From: Solenopsis invicta
Lineage: Eukaryota; Arthropoda; Insecta; Hymenoptera; Formicidae
Assembly: GCF_016802725.1 (NCBI RefSeq)
Contig: NC_052668.1
Span: forward strand, 8,960,001 to 9,024,000
Length of the DNA stretch: 64,000 bases
Direction of reading: 5' to 3'
Shown here piece after piece: positions 32,899-43,741 of the stretch. Position 1 is the first letter of the stretch. The number at the start of each line of letters is the position of its first letter. Under the pieces are notes generated by a model, which ran no database searches, had not been told where the DNA came from, and worked only from the letters and a program-made list of their open reading frames with translations. Position numbers and translations under genes: made by a program.

Positions 32899-35800
32899 GA
32901 GGTTCCTCCAAACAAATCTCAATCACGCCAGGGCTGCACAGGACATCCTGTTGCAGTGCCTGGCGGAAAGAGGTGGAGGGCTGGCTATCGCCGCTGACCC
33001 ATATAGGATCCCCGTTGACAACCCAAATTGGGCCGGGGATACCTTGGGCAGGATGGCGATAGTCAGCCAGCACGCACGCGACGCCCCGCCGATGCTCCCG
33101 GTGGAGTCCGGCGAAGGCTTCGTCCTGGTCGAGTGGGGACCCATCGACGTTCTGGGGTGCTACTTCCCCCCGAGTCTCAGTCGGGGGGAGTACGAGGCGG
33201 CCCTGGAGCGGGCGGGAGAGGCCATATTCAAGCGCTCTCCCGGACCAATCATCGTGGGAGGGGACTTTAACGCTCACGCAGTTGCGTGTCCCCAACCACG
33301 AACTCCAGAGGCCGCCTCACCCTAGAATGGCGGGACTCGACCTCGCGTTATTGAACCCCCTTCGTGGATGGCCGCGAAGAATCCATAGTGGATCTCACGT
33401 GGGCCTCTCCGGGCGCCTTTGACAGGGTCAGTGCCTGGAGAGTGGAGGCTGCTCCCCTCGGGGAGCTAACCGATCATAGATTGATCGAGATGAAGGTGGC
33501 CTCTACACCCGCGGAGGTATGGGCGAGAATACGCCGACAAACCGCAGAGAAGAGATGGGTCCTGAGAAAGCTCGAGGGTCCAGGGAGCCCTCGAGGTCAG
33601 CCTCGCAGTATCAACGTGGGCTGACCGGGGGCCGGACACCGGGGCTGAAGCGGAAGCAGAATGGCTGTGTGACGCCATGTTGCGTGCGTGCGATGCCTCC
33701 ATGCCCCGCAGTCGGCCAAGGACAAAACGCGCTACCTACTGGTGGTCCGAGGAGCTCGCCCAACTTAGGCGAGTTACAGTGACCGCCAGGAGGGCCTTTA
33801 CACGCGCCCGAGGTCGGGGCATGGAGGCAGAAGTAGAGGAGACGAGGGCGGCCCTCAGAGACGCCAGAAAAGCGCTGAGGGTCGCCATTCGCCGGGCAAA
33901 GGCTGAGGCCTGGGAGGAGTTTATCTCAGGCCTCACGAGGGACCCATGGGGAAGGCCATACAAAATGGCCGTCAACAAACTTCGCCCATGGGCCCTTCCC
34001 CTCACGGAGACGTTGGACCCCCAGTTCCTAACGTGGGTGGTCAATCAGCTGTTCCCCACCCGTGGGAGGGACATACCGGCCAGGTCCGGTCCCCCTCCGG
34101 GTTGGTCAGAAGAACGGGGGGTCAGAGACTACGAGCTCGAGGAGGCCTTCGCCCGATCAGAAATAAGAGCAAAGCCCGCGCGCCCGACCCAGACGGAGTC
34201 TATGGCAAAGTCTGGGTCCGGGCCGCACCGGTGGTGGGTGAGGACCTCAAAAGGGTCCTCACCCAATGTTTTAGAGAAGGCGTCTTTCCCAGAAGATGAA
34301 AGAGGGTCCGGCTTGTCCTGCTAAAGAAAGTGGGCAAGCCAGCGGAGAACCCCGCCGCTTACAGGCCCCTCTGCATGCTGGATGATGCGGGCAAGATCCA
34401 CGAGCGCGTGATTGCCAACCGCATCATCCGGCATATGTCCCGGATAGGTCCCAACCTATCCCCCGGCCAGTTTGGATTCCGCGAGGAGCGCTCTACGGTC
34501 GATGCCATACAGCACGTTCGCGCCCTCGCGGGGTCTATAACGGGGGAGGGAAAAGTGGCGTTGGCGGTGTCGCTAGATATCGCCAACGCTTTTAACACCG
34601 TCCCGTGGGGCAAGGTAGTGGCGGCTTTGTCCAATTACTACGGCGTGCCGCCCTACCACGTCGAGACGGTGAGGGATTATTTCCGGGACAGAACGCTGGA
34701 GTACACCGACAAGGAAGAACTCTAGCAGCAGAGGGACATGACGTGCGGCGTTCCGCAGGGGTCGGTTCTCGGACCCCTGTTATGGAACGCCGCGTTTGAC
34801 GTTGTCCTCCGCACGGGCCTTCTCCCCGGCTGCCACACGGTTTGCTACGCCGACGTTAGTGGTGGCTGGGGGACCTCCTGGGAAGAAGCGGTTACAAAGG
34901 CGAACTGGGCGGTGGCATGCGTTGTTGGCGCAATCGAGGACTTGGGGCTGAGGGTGGCCCCACACAAAACGGAAGCCATCTTTTTCTACGATGGCTTCTG
35001 GGGTCCTCCTCCACAGGCCTCAGTCCTGGGTCCGGGCCGCACCAGAGGTGGGTGAGGACCTCAAAAGGGTCCTCACCCAATGTTTTAGAGAAGGCGTCTT
35101 TCCCAGAAGGTGAAAGAGGGCCCGGCTTGTCCTGCTAAAGAAAGTGGACAAGCCAGCGGAGAACTCCTCCGCTTACAGGCCCCTCTGCATGCTGGACGTG
35201 ATCGACCGTGGGTAAAACCCAAATCCAGGTAGGGACAACCCTGAAGTACCTGGGGTTGACCCTGGACGGCCGATGGGGCTTCGTCGAGTATTTCGACGAC
35301 ATTGCCCCACGGTTGGGCAAGAGGGCCAATGCCCTCAGAGGTCTGATGCCCAACCTCCGAGGCCCGGGTATAGGTGCGAGATGCGCATAAATGCACGCAG
35401 TCATGTCCGGAGCGCTATACGGCGCCCCGATCTGGTGCGGGGCGATGTGAGCCAGCAGCAAGATTAAGAAGCATTTGCATTCAGTGCAAAGGCTGCTGGT
35501 CCTACGCGTTGCGCGCGCACCTCTCCAAACGACGCCATAATGATTCTGGCGGGAGTGCCACCAGTACAATTCCTGGCAATGGCCCGAGCTGCCATGTACG
35601 CTCGGGTCAAAGCCTTCCGCCTACGGGGCAACGTTATCCCCCCGAGGACCATGGCGTCGTGGAGAGAGAGAGCCCGTTGGCCGGCGATCGAGGTATGGTG
35701 AGACCACCTCGTCGAAAACCCGCCGACAGTGGGCACCCGGGTTCTGGAGGCCGTCCTCCCCCACCTGGAGGAGTGGGTGAACCGCCCATGGGGTGGTCTA

Positions 35801-36115
35801 TCTTATCGAATGACGCAAGTGCTCACCGGACACGGTTGTTTCGGTGAGTACCTGTGTCGAATAGGGAAAGAGTCGACAACGCATTGCCACTACTGTGATG
35901 CGGAAAAGGACTCAGCGCAGCACACGCTAGAGCATTGCCCAGCGTGGGACAAGCTGCGCAGAGTCCTGAAGGACGAAATCAGAGAAGATCTCTTCCTGGG
36001 GGCCGTCGTTGCTAAGATGGTCCTTAGGGAGAGTTGTTGGAAGGCGGTCGCCTCTTTCTGTGAACAAGTGATGTTGCAGAAAGAGGCGGCCGAGACGGCG
36101 AGAGAGAGACAGTAA
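32891..36115 (+). pseudogene. R1-like copy ORF2 remnant (APE, RT, CCHC)
   Basis: The endonuclease begins at 32891 (QTNLNHARAAQDILLQCLAE) with GGDFNAHA. Later blocks are DLTWASPGAFDRV, the RT at 34330-35055 (SLDIANAFNTVPW, CGVPQGSVLGPLLWN), LKYLGLTLDGRWGFVE (35208-35390) and the C-terminus 35729-36115 with C-x2-C-x8-H-x4-C. The RT active site reads YADV, not YADD (34846-34857). A ~170-bp upstream segment is duplicated into 35028-35197. The ORF2 ATG lies 5 bases before the ORF1 stop (32896-32898), giving an 8-base overlap. Confidence 0.85.
35028..35197 (+). repeat. ~170-bp direct repeat of 34213-34382 inside ORF2
   Basis: Both segments run from TGGGTCCGGGCCGCACC to CCCCTCTGCATGCTGGA with a handful of substitutions. 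The second copy lies in the RT/thumb region where intact copies have other sequence. Confidence 0.85.
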
Positions 36116-36974
36116 GGAGGAAGACCCGGGGCGGGTGGCAGGCGACGACGACGACGTCGACTCAACCCCCGTGGAAATGATGGTAGAGGCGGGGATCCCC
36201 GCCCCCCACGTGATCGACCGCCCCCCCCCCACCACGGCGGGGGTCCCCGAAGGAAGCGCAGAAGGACCGCCGGCGCTGCTGCACCCTCTTCCCTCCAAAC
36301 CATTGAAGAGGAGGGGGAGAGCGACGGAGATACCCCCGCTGTCGGGGGTGAGGGTCTTCCTGTCTCCCCTGCTGAAGGCCCTGCCTACGGGACCCGAAGC
36401 CCAACCAAGTCAGGCTCCCGGCGGGGATAATCCTCCATGACATCGGGGGGAGAGTCCACCCCCCTCTCGTCAGGAAGGGGTTGGCCTTCCCAGCTCCGCC
36501 AGGGCGAGGGGAGTGGGGCAAGTGCCCCCTCCTCCCACGAGAGCAACGGGAGCTCGCGCCGACATGGCGCAGCTAGGCCCGGCACCATCCGGCGTGGCCG
36601 GACCCCCGGGCCTGTACCCCCAACACCAATAGGCAAAGAGGCGGGGGAAGGACGGTGTCCCTTTCCTCCGACCTAGCACTAGGCCCTTAAGCCGGCAGGG
36701 CAGTGCTCCTGGCAGAGGAGTGCCTACCGCTAAGGCGCCCCTGGCGAGACGAGTCGGCCGTCAACAGGCCGACCGGGTCCGGGGGGCTTTGGAAGTATGC
36801 TGCACGCGTTCCCGGAACCTCCCAGTTATGGACCAGGGCAGGACACCCGGAGGGGTTTTAGTGGATAAGCCCTCGCCGGCACGTTGCTGGCAGGGGAGAG
36901 CCCCACATAACCGCCAGGCCTCCCACGAGGTCTGGGGTATGCGGTAACGCCTTTCCCCTCCGTTACAAAAAAAA
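36116..36974 (+). other. R1-like copy 3'UTR and poly(A)
   Basis: A GC-rich non-coding tail ending CGCCTTTCCCCTCCGTTAC plus eight A. The terminal ~25 bases mirror the 3' end of the copy at 49230. Confidence 0.7.
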
Positions 36975-37741
36975 GGGTATGGTTGGAGAAGGAAATAGAA
37001 AATTTTAGAGACGCGCTATGAGAGTTGCCAGTGGGCGAAGGGGAGGTGGAGAGAGTGTGGGAGGAAATGAAAAGTATTGGAGATTATGAAGAGGGGTAAT
37101 AAAGAGAAGAGGAGACAGTAAGATTGGTGAGACGAAGAGTGTAGGATAAAGAAAAGAGAGATGAGAAGGACACTAAGGAGATAGAGAGGAGAAGAGGGGG
37201 CAGGTTAGAGAGAAGAAAGGTTAGAGTATAGGAAGCTGATCAAAAAAAAAAAAAAGAAGGAGGAGAATGAGAAGTGGGAAAAAGAGTTTAAAAAAAATAA
37301 AAATAGAAAAACAGGTGTGGGATATGGTAGGTAAAACTAGGGGGAGAAGAAGAGTAAATGGGGGGATTAAAATGGAGGAATAGAATGAATATTTTAAGAA
37401 CCTATTGCGGGGAGTAAGTGGTAAGGAAAGGGACGGAAAGGGGAAGGGGAAGAGATCAGGAAGAGGGACTAACACGAGAGGAGATAAAGAGTGCTGTTAG
37501 GAATGAAGGACAAAAAAGCGGCAGAGATGGACGAAATTCTAGCAGAAGTGTGGAATTATTGGGGGGAGGAAAAGGTAGAGCGATAGATTTGGAAGATACG
37601 TGACAGGATCTGGAAGGGGGAAGGATAGATTAAGGATGTGTGGAGTAATGGGGTTATTGTAGCGATTGTGAAAAAAAGGGAGAGGATAAAGATGGAGGAG
37701 TACGGAGGAGTGTCGCTGACGTCCTCGCTTTATAAAATGTA
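36975..37741 (+). pseudogene. LINE copy 3 linker and RT start
   Basis: Resumes after the R1-like element. From ~37455, GLTREEIKSAVR and then (other frame) KKAAEMDEILAEVWNYW match the start of the copy 1 RT (SREEIGRAIRRLRDGKAAGG). It continues to EEYGGVSLTSSLYKMY at the mariner junction. Confidence 0.7.
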
Positions 37742-39060
37742 CGAGGTGTGATCAAAAAGTAAGGTGACTTTTCATTTTTATAAAAAAATATTCATTTATT
37801 CATCCAAAATTATGTTATCCCCTTCAAAATAATCCCCCTCTGATACAATGCATTTGTGCCAGCGCTTTTTCCAGTCGTCAAAACATTTCTGAAATGTACT
37901 TTTGGGTATTGCCTTGAGCTCCTCCAGCGATGCAGCCTTAATCTCTTCAATCGTCGCAAATCTTCGTCCTTTCATAGGCCTTTTCAATTTTGGGAAGAGG
38001 AAAAAGTCGCAGGGGGCCAAGTCTGGTGAATACGGTGGCTGAGGCATGATGATAGTATTGTTTTTGGCCGAAAAAGTACTCACTAGTAACAACGTGTGCG
38101 CAGATGCATTATCATGGTGCAGAATCCATGAATTTTCTTTCCACACTTCCGGACGTTTTTTTCTTATTGATTCACGCAAACGCCGCATAACCTCAAGGTA
38201 ATACTCCTTGTTTATCGTACGACCTTGTGGTAGGAATTCTTGATGCACAACGCCGTGGTAATCAAAGAAAACTGTGAGCAAAACCTTCACATTCGAACGA
38301 ACTTGGGGTGCCTTTTTCGGTCTTGGCTCTCCTGGGCTCTTCCACTGGGATGATTGGGCTTTGGTTTCGACATCATAACCATATACCCATGTTTCGTTAC
38401 CAGTTATAACCCTTTTGAGCAGATCAGGATCATCATTGACGTCGTTCAACATGTCTTGGGCGACGTTCATGCGACGCTGCTTCTGATCAAAATTAAGCAG
38501 TTTTGGAACGAATTTCGCTGACACACGTGTCATACCCAAAACATCCGTTAAAATTGATTGGCATGAGCCAAACGATATGTTAAGATCATCAGCTATTTCT
38601 CTAATCGTGATTCGACGATTTTTCAACACAATTTCTTTCACTTCCTGAACATTTTCGTCGGTTTTTGACGTGCTGGGGCGTCCAGAGCGAGGTTCATCGT
38701 TAACATTTTCTCGGCCCTCTTGGAATAACTTATACCATTTATAAACATTTTTTTGGCTCAAAGTTGACTCACCGTACGCCACTGTCAACATTTCAAGAGT
38801 TTTTGAACACTTAATACCATTTTTTACACAAAATTAATACAAACTCTCTGCTCCATTATTTTCAACAGTAAAAAATCGCCGAGCACCCAAACATAAGTCT
38901 AACCTTTATGCCTCTCACATAAAAACAACACATGCTATATAGTCAAAACTGTGAACATATGATCGTGACGAGTGTACCAACACAAAAAAAAAATTTTGAA
39001 ATTAGAGTGTACAGAGCGCGCGAAATTCAAAAAGTCACCTTACTTTTTGATCACACCTCG
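37742..39060 (-). mobile_element. Nearly intact mariner (1319 bp)
   Basis: TIRs CGAGGTGTGATCAAAAAGTA and their complement are flanked by TA (37740-37741, 39061-39062). Removing the element and one TA rejoins the LINE RT (…LYKMYATVLANRL…), matching copy 1. Low decay suggests a fairly recent insertion. Confidence 0.92.
37796..38791 (-). CDS. Mariner transposase, 331 codons open, catalytically impaired
   Basis: The frame is open from MLTVAYGES to the stop. The helix-turn-helix spans roughly residues 1-95, with the linker GRPSTSKTDENVQ at ~38-50. The second and third catalytic Asp lie in HHDNASAHT and YSPDLAPCDFF, with 34 residues between them: the mariner D34D signature. The first is replaced: the motif reads TGNETWVYGYD where mariners have Asp after TG (codon 38396-38398, AAC). 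Upstream, an ATG at ~38860 begins a mariner-like N-terminus (MEQRVCI), but a one-base loss puts it out of frame. Both changes predict an inactive enzyme. Confidence 0.88.
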   Translation of the reverse strand: MLTVAYGESTLSQKNVYKWYKLFQEGRENVNDEPRSGRPSTSKTDENVQEVKEIVLKNRRITIREIADDLNISFGSCQSILTDVLGMTRVSAKFVPKLLNFDQKQRRMNVAQDMLNDVNDDPDLLKRVITGNETWVYGYDVETKAQSSQWKSPGEPRPKKAPQVRSNVKVLLTVFFDYHGVVHQEFLPQGRTINKEYYLEVMRRLRESIRKKRPEVWKENSWILHHDNASAHTLLLVSTFSAKNNTIIMPQPPYSPDLAPCDFFLFPKLKRPMKGRRFATIEEIKAASLEELKAIPKSTFQKCFDDWKKRWHKCIVSEGDYFEGDNIILDE

Positions 39061-39507
39061 TATGCGACGGTGTTAGCGAACAGGTTGAAGGAAGATGTAG
39101 AGGAAAAAGGATTGATTCCACAGAATCAAACGGGGTTCCGAAAAGGTTTAGGGATTATACCCAGATAGCACATTGCCGTCTTTGTTGTCGTTTTAACATC
39201 AAAATGACGCCAAAATTGTCACTTGACACCAATTTGATGTTAAATTGTTGCCAAGTGACAATTTTGGTGTCATTTTGATGTCAAAACGACAACAAGGACG
39301 GCAATGTGCTATCTGGGTAAATAACATTTACGTTTTAAACTATCTGATAAATAAGCAGGTCAACAAGCCAAGAGGAATAATGGTCGCGTTTTTTGTGGAT
39401 CTAAGGACAGTGTTTGATTCTGTAGATAGAGGGATAATAGCAAGGGCAATGAGGGATTAGGGAAGGACTGGTGATAAGATGCGAGGATGTACTCAGGGAA
39501 ACAAGGA
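39061..39507 (+). pseudogene. LINE copy 3 RT middle, split by a MITE
   Basis: YATVLANRLKEDVEEKG...QTGFRKGLGI (39061-39159), then NNIYVLNYLINKQ...FFVDLRTVFDSVDRG after the MITE. Matches copy 1 RT at 6740-6970. Confidence 0.8.
39160..39317. mobile_element. 158-bp palindromic MITE, TA-flanked
   Basis: CCCAGATAGCACATTGCCGT and its complement close a long palindrome (arms include ATCAAAATGACGCCAAAATT). TA lies on both sides (39158-39159, 39318-39319). Removing it restores the LINE reading GLGI-INNIYVLN. Confidence 0.8.
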
Positions 39508-39650
39508 GGGCGGATCCCGATAGCGCACGGGACCGATAGCCCATCACCACTTACAACGGCCGATGCCTAGAGTTTTTCCGTTGTTTGGGTTAGATAAGTT
39601 AAGATGATTGGTTGGTGGGCTATCGCATCGTGCGCTATCGGATACCGTCC
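39508..39650. mobile_element. 9-bp-TSD MITE, copy 3 (143 bp)
   Basis: Ends GGGCGGATCCCGATAGCGCA and TGCGCTATCGGATACCGTCC. Flanked by a perfect 9-bp AAACAAGGA (39499-39507, 39651-39659). The interior is nearly identical to copy 1. Confidence 0.88.
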
Positions 39651-40568
39651 AAACAAGGAATAGGGGAAAAGTAGGAGAAAATCTAGGAGAGTATTTTTGG
39701 ACGGGAAGGAGGATAAGGCAGGGGTGTCCCTTAAGTCCGATTTTATTTAACTTGTTAACGGCGGACCTTGAACAAGAGATGAAAAAAAGTGGATAGGGGG
39801 GAGTTGAACTGGGGGATAAAAAATATACTCCCTGTCGTATGCAGACGACATAGTGCTGTTGGCGGAGAAGGAGGATGAAATGAGAAGCATACTGGTTAGG
39901 TTGAAGAGGTATCTAGATGGAAAGGAGTCGAAACCCAATGTGGGCAAGACGAGGATAATGAGGTTCGGGGAAGGGGGGGAGCGAAGGAAAAGGAAAGTGA
40001 ATTAAAGATGGAAGGGAAAGATAAGAGGAAATAATAGAGTTTTCTTATTTGGCTTACATAGTGTAAAGCAATGGGAAGCACGGGGCACAGGTGAAGGAAA
40101 GGTTAAGGAGAGGAGCAGCAGTAATGGGAAAAGTATGGGGGATTGAGAAAAGAAGATTTAAGGGAGATTGGGGTAAACTGTGCTGGTTGTTTGACGTTCT
40201 GATATAATCGGTAATAGGTTACGGGGTAGAAATTTGGAAATGAAAAGAGATGGAAGCATTGGAAAGGTTGCATGAAAGATTTATGAAATGGGTGTTGAAG
40301 GTAAATTGGGGAACGCCGGGGTACATCGTGAGAAAAGAGCTACAAAGGGGAAAATTAAAGAAAAGGGCAGGAATAAGAGCAATAGGATTTGAAAAAAGAT
40401 TGAAGGAAAGAGAAAGAAGAAAGCGAAGAAGTGTTGGGATGAATTGAAGGCGAGAAGCAGAGGAAAGAATAGTATCTCGGAATGGAAGGAGAAAAGAAGA
40501 GGTTTTTTTTAAGTTGAGAGGAGTGGGATGAGACGAGAGGGATATAGAAGAGAAGAATATGAAGGATT
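39651..40568 (+). pseudogene. LINE copy 3 RT/thumb continuation
   Basis: IRQGCPLSPILFNLLTADLE (39608-39796 frame), SYADDIVLLAEKEDEM (~39835-39880) and WVLKVNWGTPGYIVRKELQR (40250-40447) follow the copy 1 order. YADD is retained. Frames are broken. Confidence 0.8.
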
Positions 40569-41232
40569 CCCATACAGCACAGAAAACTCCAGCAACATTG
40601 CAGCAACGTTGCAATGTTGCAGATTGCAATGCAATATTACGGAGACATTGCAGAAACATAAATTAACAATATGCTTGCAACATCACATGGCATATGCCAG
40701 TAATATTCTGGAAACATTGCAATATCGTAATTTTTTAATAAAGTAGTGGAAATAAAGAGCCAAAGCAGAATATTCGCGTATAATAATATATTAATTTAAC
40801 CCATCCATAATTATTTATCCGCATTTAGCAAACTAAGGTCGGGCAACGTTACTAAATTTTCCGCTGAATCTCTACATTCCCTAACAGTACAAGCGTTCAT
40901 ATATCAACTGTAAGTCGACTCATTCAAGTCAGGCTTTCAAAGTTGACTGCAAATCGACTTTGCATAGACGTCTGCAAACATCCTTCAAATGTTGACTCTA
41001 AAACGTTTAGAAAAAGGCTTGCGGTTCCGTGGTGCTGTGTGCATCATAGTATTGTTAAGAAACATAAATATTTATATCAATAGATGAAATAGATCCATAT
41101 ATGAAGAAACCTCGATCTACACCCCAATGAACAAACAATATTTTTTAATTGTTTTTTTAATAAAAATTTTTTCATATTTAATTTAATTATTGTATTATAT
41201 TGATATATATTTTTTAATTGCATCTTATTTAA

Positions 41233-42526
41233 GGGGATATTCTCATGTGTCGGGTAAAAAAAATCGATTTTTTTTTTACAAATTTTGAAAGTATATCATT
41301 AGGAGAATATGATGTTAAAGTTTCATTAAAAAATTCGAATTATTTCCAGAGTTGTAGACCGTAAAAGTAAGCGCGTCGCCGAGCGCGTGGCAGTTACTAG
41401 CGCGCGGCAGTTACTATAGCGACGCTGTGTTTGAAATTTCCCACTTTGACCGTTTGGGATTTTTATATCTGTGCCTATTGTATGTGTATCCTATCTAAGA
41501 CTCTTCCTTAACCTGTGTTAGTATACAACGACTATTTTTCTTTGTGTGTGTGTTCGAGGATCTTTTAGAAAGATGCTTGGGAGCAAACACTCAAAATACT
41601 AACAAATCTTTCAACGCTTGCGTGTGGAATTTGGTTCCCAAACACGTTTTTACTGGAAAAAAAAAATTAGAAATTGCCATACTTACGGCAGCATGCATCT
41701 TTAATGAAAGTTTTAAACCTTCAATTAAAATAATGGAACTTATGGGTGTGACAATCGGTCCGTAAGCTATAAATTTCATGGAGACGCACGACGAAGTGCA
41801 CATAACAAAGGCGGAGCGCTGTAGCACTGCGGCTTCAAAAGAGGCCAGAGCAGCTTTGAGGGCGGCTAGGACAGAAGAAAACGATACCTTTGAGGAAGCT
41901 GAAGACCTATTGTATGTAGCAGGCATAGCCGATTAGTGTAAGTATATTTTTTCTTCGAAAAATCAACTAAGAAAACTTTAAACGCGTTTCTCTCGAAATC
42001 ACTTTTTTTTGGTCGGTGCAGGTGATCAATAAAAAACTATCCAACCGATTGGCCTAAAATTTTTTGAGCATAATCTACATACGATTGGCTCTCACAGGTA
42101 CCAGAATCGCTTTTTTTTAATGAAAATTTCTTATTTTTTTGACCACCAATAAATACAAAAAAATTATGATTCTTTTGCTTCAAAATTTCAAATGGCCGCT
42201 ATTTTGTTTTTTTATAAAAATGACCAATTCTGGTACCTGCGATAGCGACAAGCATATAGATTAAGAATCTTTTTTACTTTTGTGTTTCAGATGACAGTGT
42301 GAGCTGAAATCACTTGCACCGCAGACAATGCTTTTTTTCAAGGCACCATCTTTGACTACGGAAAGCATACACAAAATATTAATAAATTATGACCAAAAAA
42401 ATTTTTTATAAACTATAAGATGCAAGTAATAACATATAAAAAGATTAAAAAGATTGCGTTTTATTTTCTTTAAAAGAAATTCTTAAAATATGCTTAAAAT
42501 TTTGACCTTGACATGAGAATACTCCC
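41233..42526. mobile_element. 1294-bp DNA-transposon derivative, TTTAA-flanked
   Basis: Ends GGGGATATTCTCATGT and ACATGAGAATACTCCC. TTTAA occurs on both sides (41228-41232, 42527-42531). Repeat R at ~2225-2238 keeps the unbroken target once. Carries a transposase scrap. Confidence 0.75.
41544..41936 (+). pseudogene. Transposase-like C-terminal fragment (Mutator-like family resemblance)
   Basis: CLGANTQNTNKSFNACVWN and GKKKLEIAILTAACIFNES match the pattern of a 'Mutator-like transposase' domain common in arthropod genomes: G-x-TQN-x-N-x-SFN followed by an FN repeat. One stop (41763-41765) separates it from an Ala/Glu-rich tail ending VAGIAD at ~41936. The family is assigned from memory of the motif, not from a search. 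Confidence 0.5.
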
Positions 42527-43081
42527 TTTAAACAAATAACAGAAAAGTTATTCCAGATGCTATTCTACATTTGCAAAATTAGTAAAAAAAACTATAATTT
42601 TATATTTGTTTATATAAATATTGTGCTTTAATTATACATATTTCATTTTTTCGATAACATATATTGACCTGATCTACCAGTTATATACACATATCAGCAT
42701 AAAGTGTTCACAGGTCATCATGAGGAATCAGTTCGCAGCGATGACGGAGGTCAAGCAACGTTCACCGGAGTCGCGACTTGGATGGGTGACCACTTGGAAA
42801 TTTCCAAAAAAATATTCCCGAGATTTTTTTTGCAAACAATGCTTTTTAAAATGTTACACAAATATTGTTTTGTTTATTGGAATTATGTGATGTAATAATA
42901 TTTATGAGAACATTTTGGAAAAATGGGATGTTTCAATGCAATATTTCAAAAAGCGGACATCTTAATGTTGTTGTAATATTCCAGCAATGTTGCAGCAATG
43001 TTTCGCAATCGAAATGCAATATTACAATGTTTCAATCAAATCATTCTGCAATGTTCCTGCAATCTCTCTGTGCTGTATGGG

Positions 43082-43736
43082 TTTGATTAAGAAAAAAAGA
43101 TGCAAAGGGTGGAAAGATGGAAGGGAATAATGAAGGCAAAGGGTAATACGAAATATAAATGAATTATGGGGGAGGGGATTCCGGAGTATTTAAAAAAAGA
43201 GTGGGGAGAGAGTAGGTGGCAAAAAGTGGCGAGATTTAGGCTGGGTAACGGAATGAGGGATAACAGATACTGGGAAAAAAAAGCGTAAGAGGTGCAGAAT
43301 GTGTGAATGTATGAACGAAACGTGGGAGGAGTAAGTTGGGGGAAGGGGAGAGAATGGCAGGAGATAAAGGGAATTGTGCTGGGAGAGGATAGGGAGGGGA
43401 AAGAATGGTTAAGGAAATTGAAAATGATAAGGGGAGAGAATGGCGTTGAAGGAAAAGGGAAAATAAGTAGGTGAATAAGAGAATGAATGAGAAAAGGAAG
43501 AGGGGATGATTGAAGAAGGCTTATAGGAATCACCGGAAGCTGAGGTCCCGATAGGTTAGGTTAGGTAAGATTGCGGCGTGTGTGTGTGTGTGCAGTAGAT
43601 AGGATAGGATAAGATAGATTTTGATTTAGATTGCGGCGCCCTAGTCTGTAAGTTAAGTAAGTTAGTTGGTAAGGAATAATTGTATTGGAGATGTAATCCT
43701 GAGGAGATGCAATAAATTATAAATAAAAGAACTAAT
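43082..43736 (+). pseudogene. LINE copy 3 ORF2 C-terminus and 3'UTR
   Basis: IPEYLKKEWGESRWQKVARF and LGNGMRDNRYWE match copy 1 at 8069-8160. The zinc-knuckle region is frameshifted. The 3'UTR ends in an A-rich TAAATAAAAG tail at the BEL TSD. Confidence 0.75.
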
Positions 43737-43741
43737 AAAAT

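Larger units (their letters stand above)
30793..36974 (+). mobile_element. R1-like LINE inserted in LINE copy 3 (6.2 kb, decayed, 5'-truncated)
   Basis: A GC-rich plus-strand element with ORF1 (30846-32898), ORF2 (32891-36115), 3'UTR and poly(A) (36967-36974). A 13-bp TSD with one mismatch flanks it. The start aligns with the interior of ORF1 of the longer copy at 49230-57294, so it is 5'-truncated. It lies outside rDNA, unlike site-specific R1. Confidence 0.85.
40569..43081. mobile_element. Composite foldback with CCCATACAGCACAGA ends
   Basis: The left end CCCATACAGCACAGAAAACTCC and right end CTCTCTGTGCTGTATGGG are complementary. Subterminal GCAACATTGCAGCAA-type repeats occur in both arms. 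It interrupts LINE copy 3. Inside lie an inverted segment of repeat R (~41050-42690) and a further DNA element (41233-42526). No TSD was resolved. Confidence 0.65.
28790..43736 (+). mobile_element. Diverged purine-rich LINE, copy 3, broken into many pieces
   Basis: Plus-strand pieces in LINE order: ORF1 28800-30020, endonuclease 30020-30792, RT 36975-37741, 39061-39159, 39318-39507 and 39651-40568, then the C-terminus and 3'UTR 43082-43736. Between them sit an R1-like element, a mariner, two MITEs and a foldback. The 3' end AATAAATTATAAATAAAAG abuts the BEL target site. The sequence differs clearly from copies 1 and 2, so it is an older or sister subfamily. The 5' end is uncertain. Confidence 0.8.
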
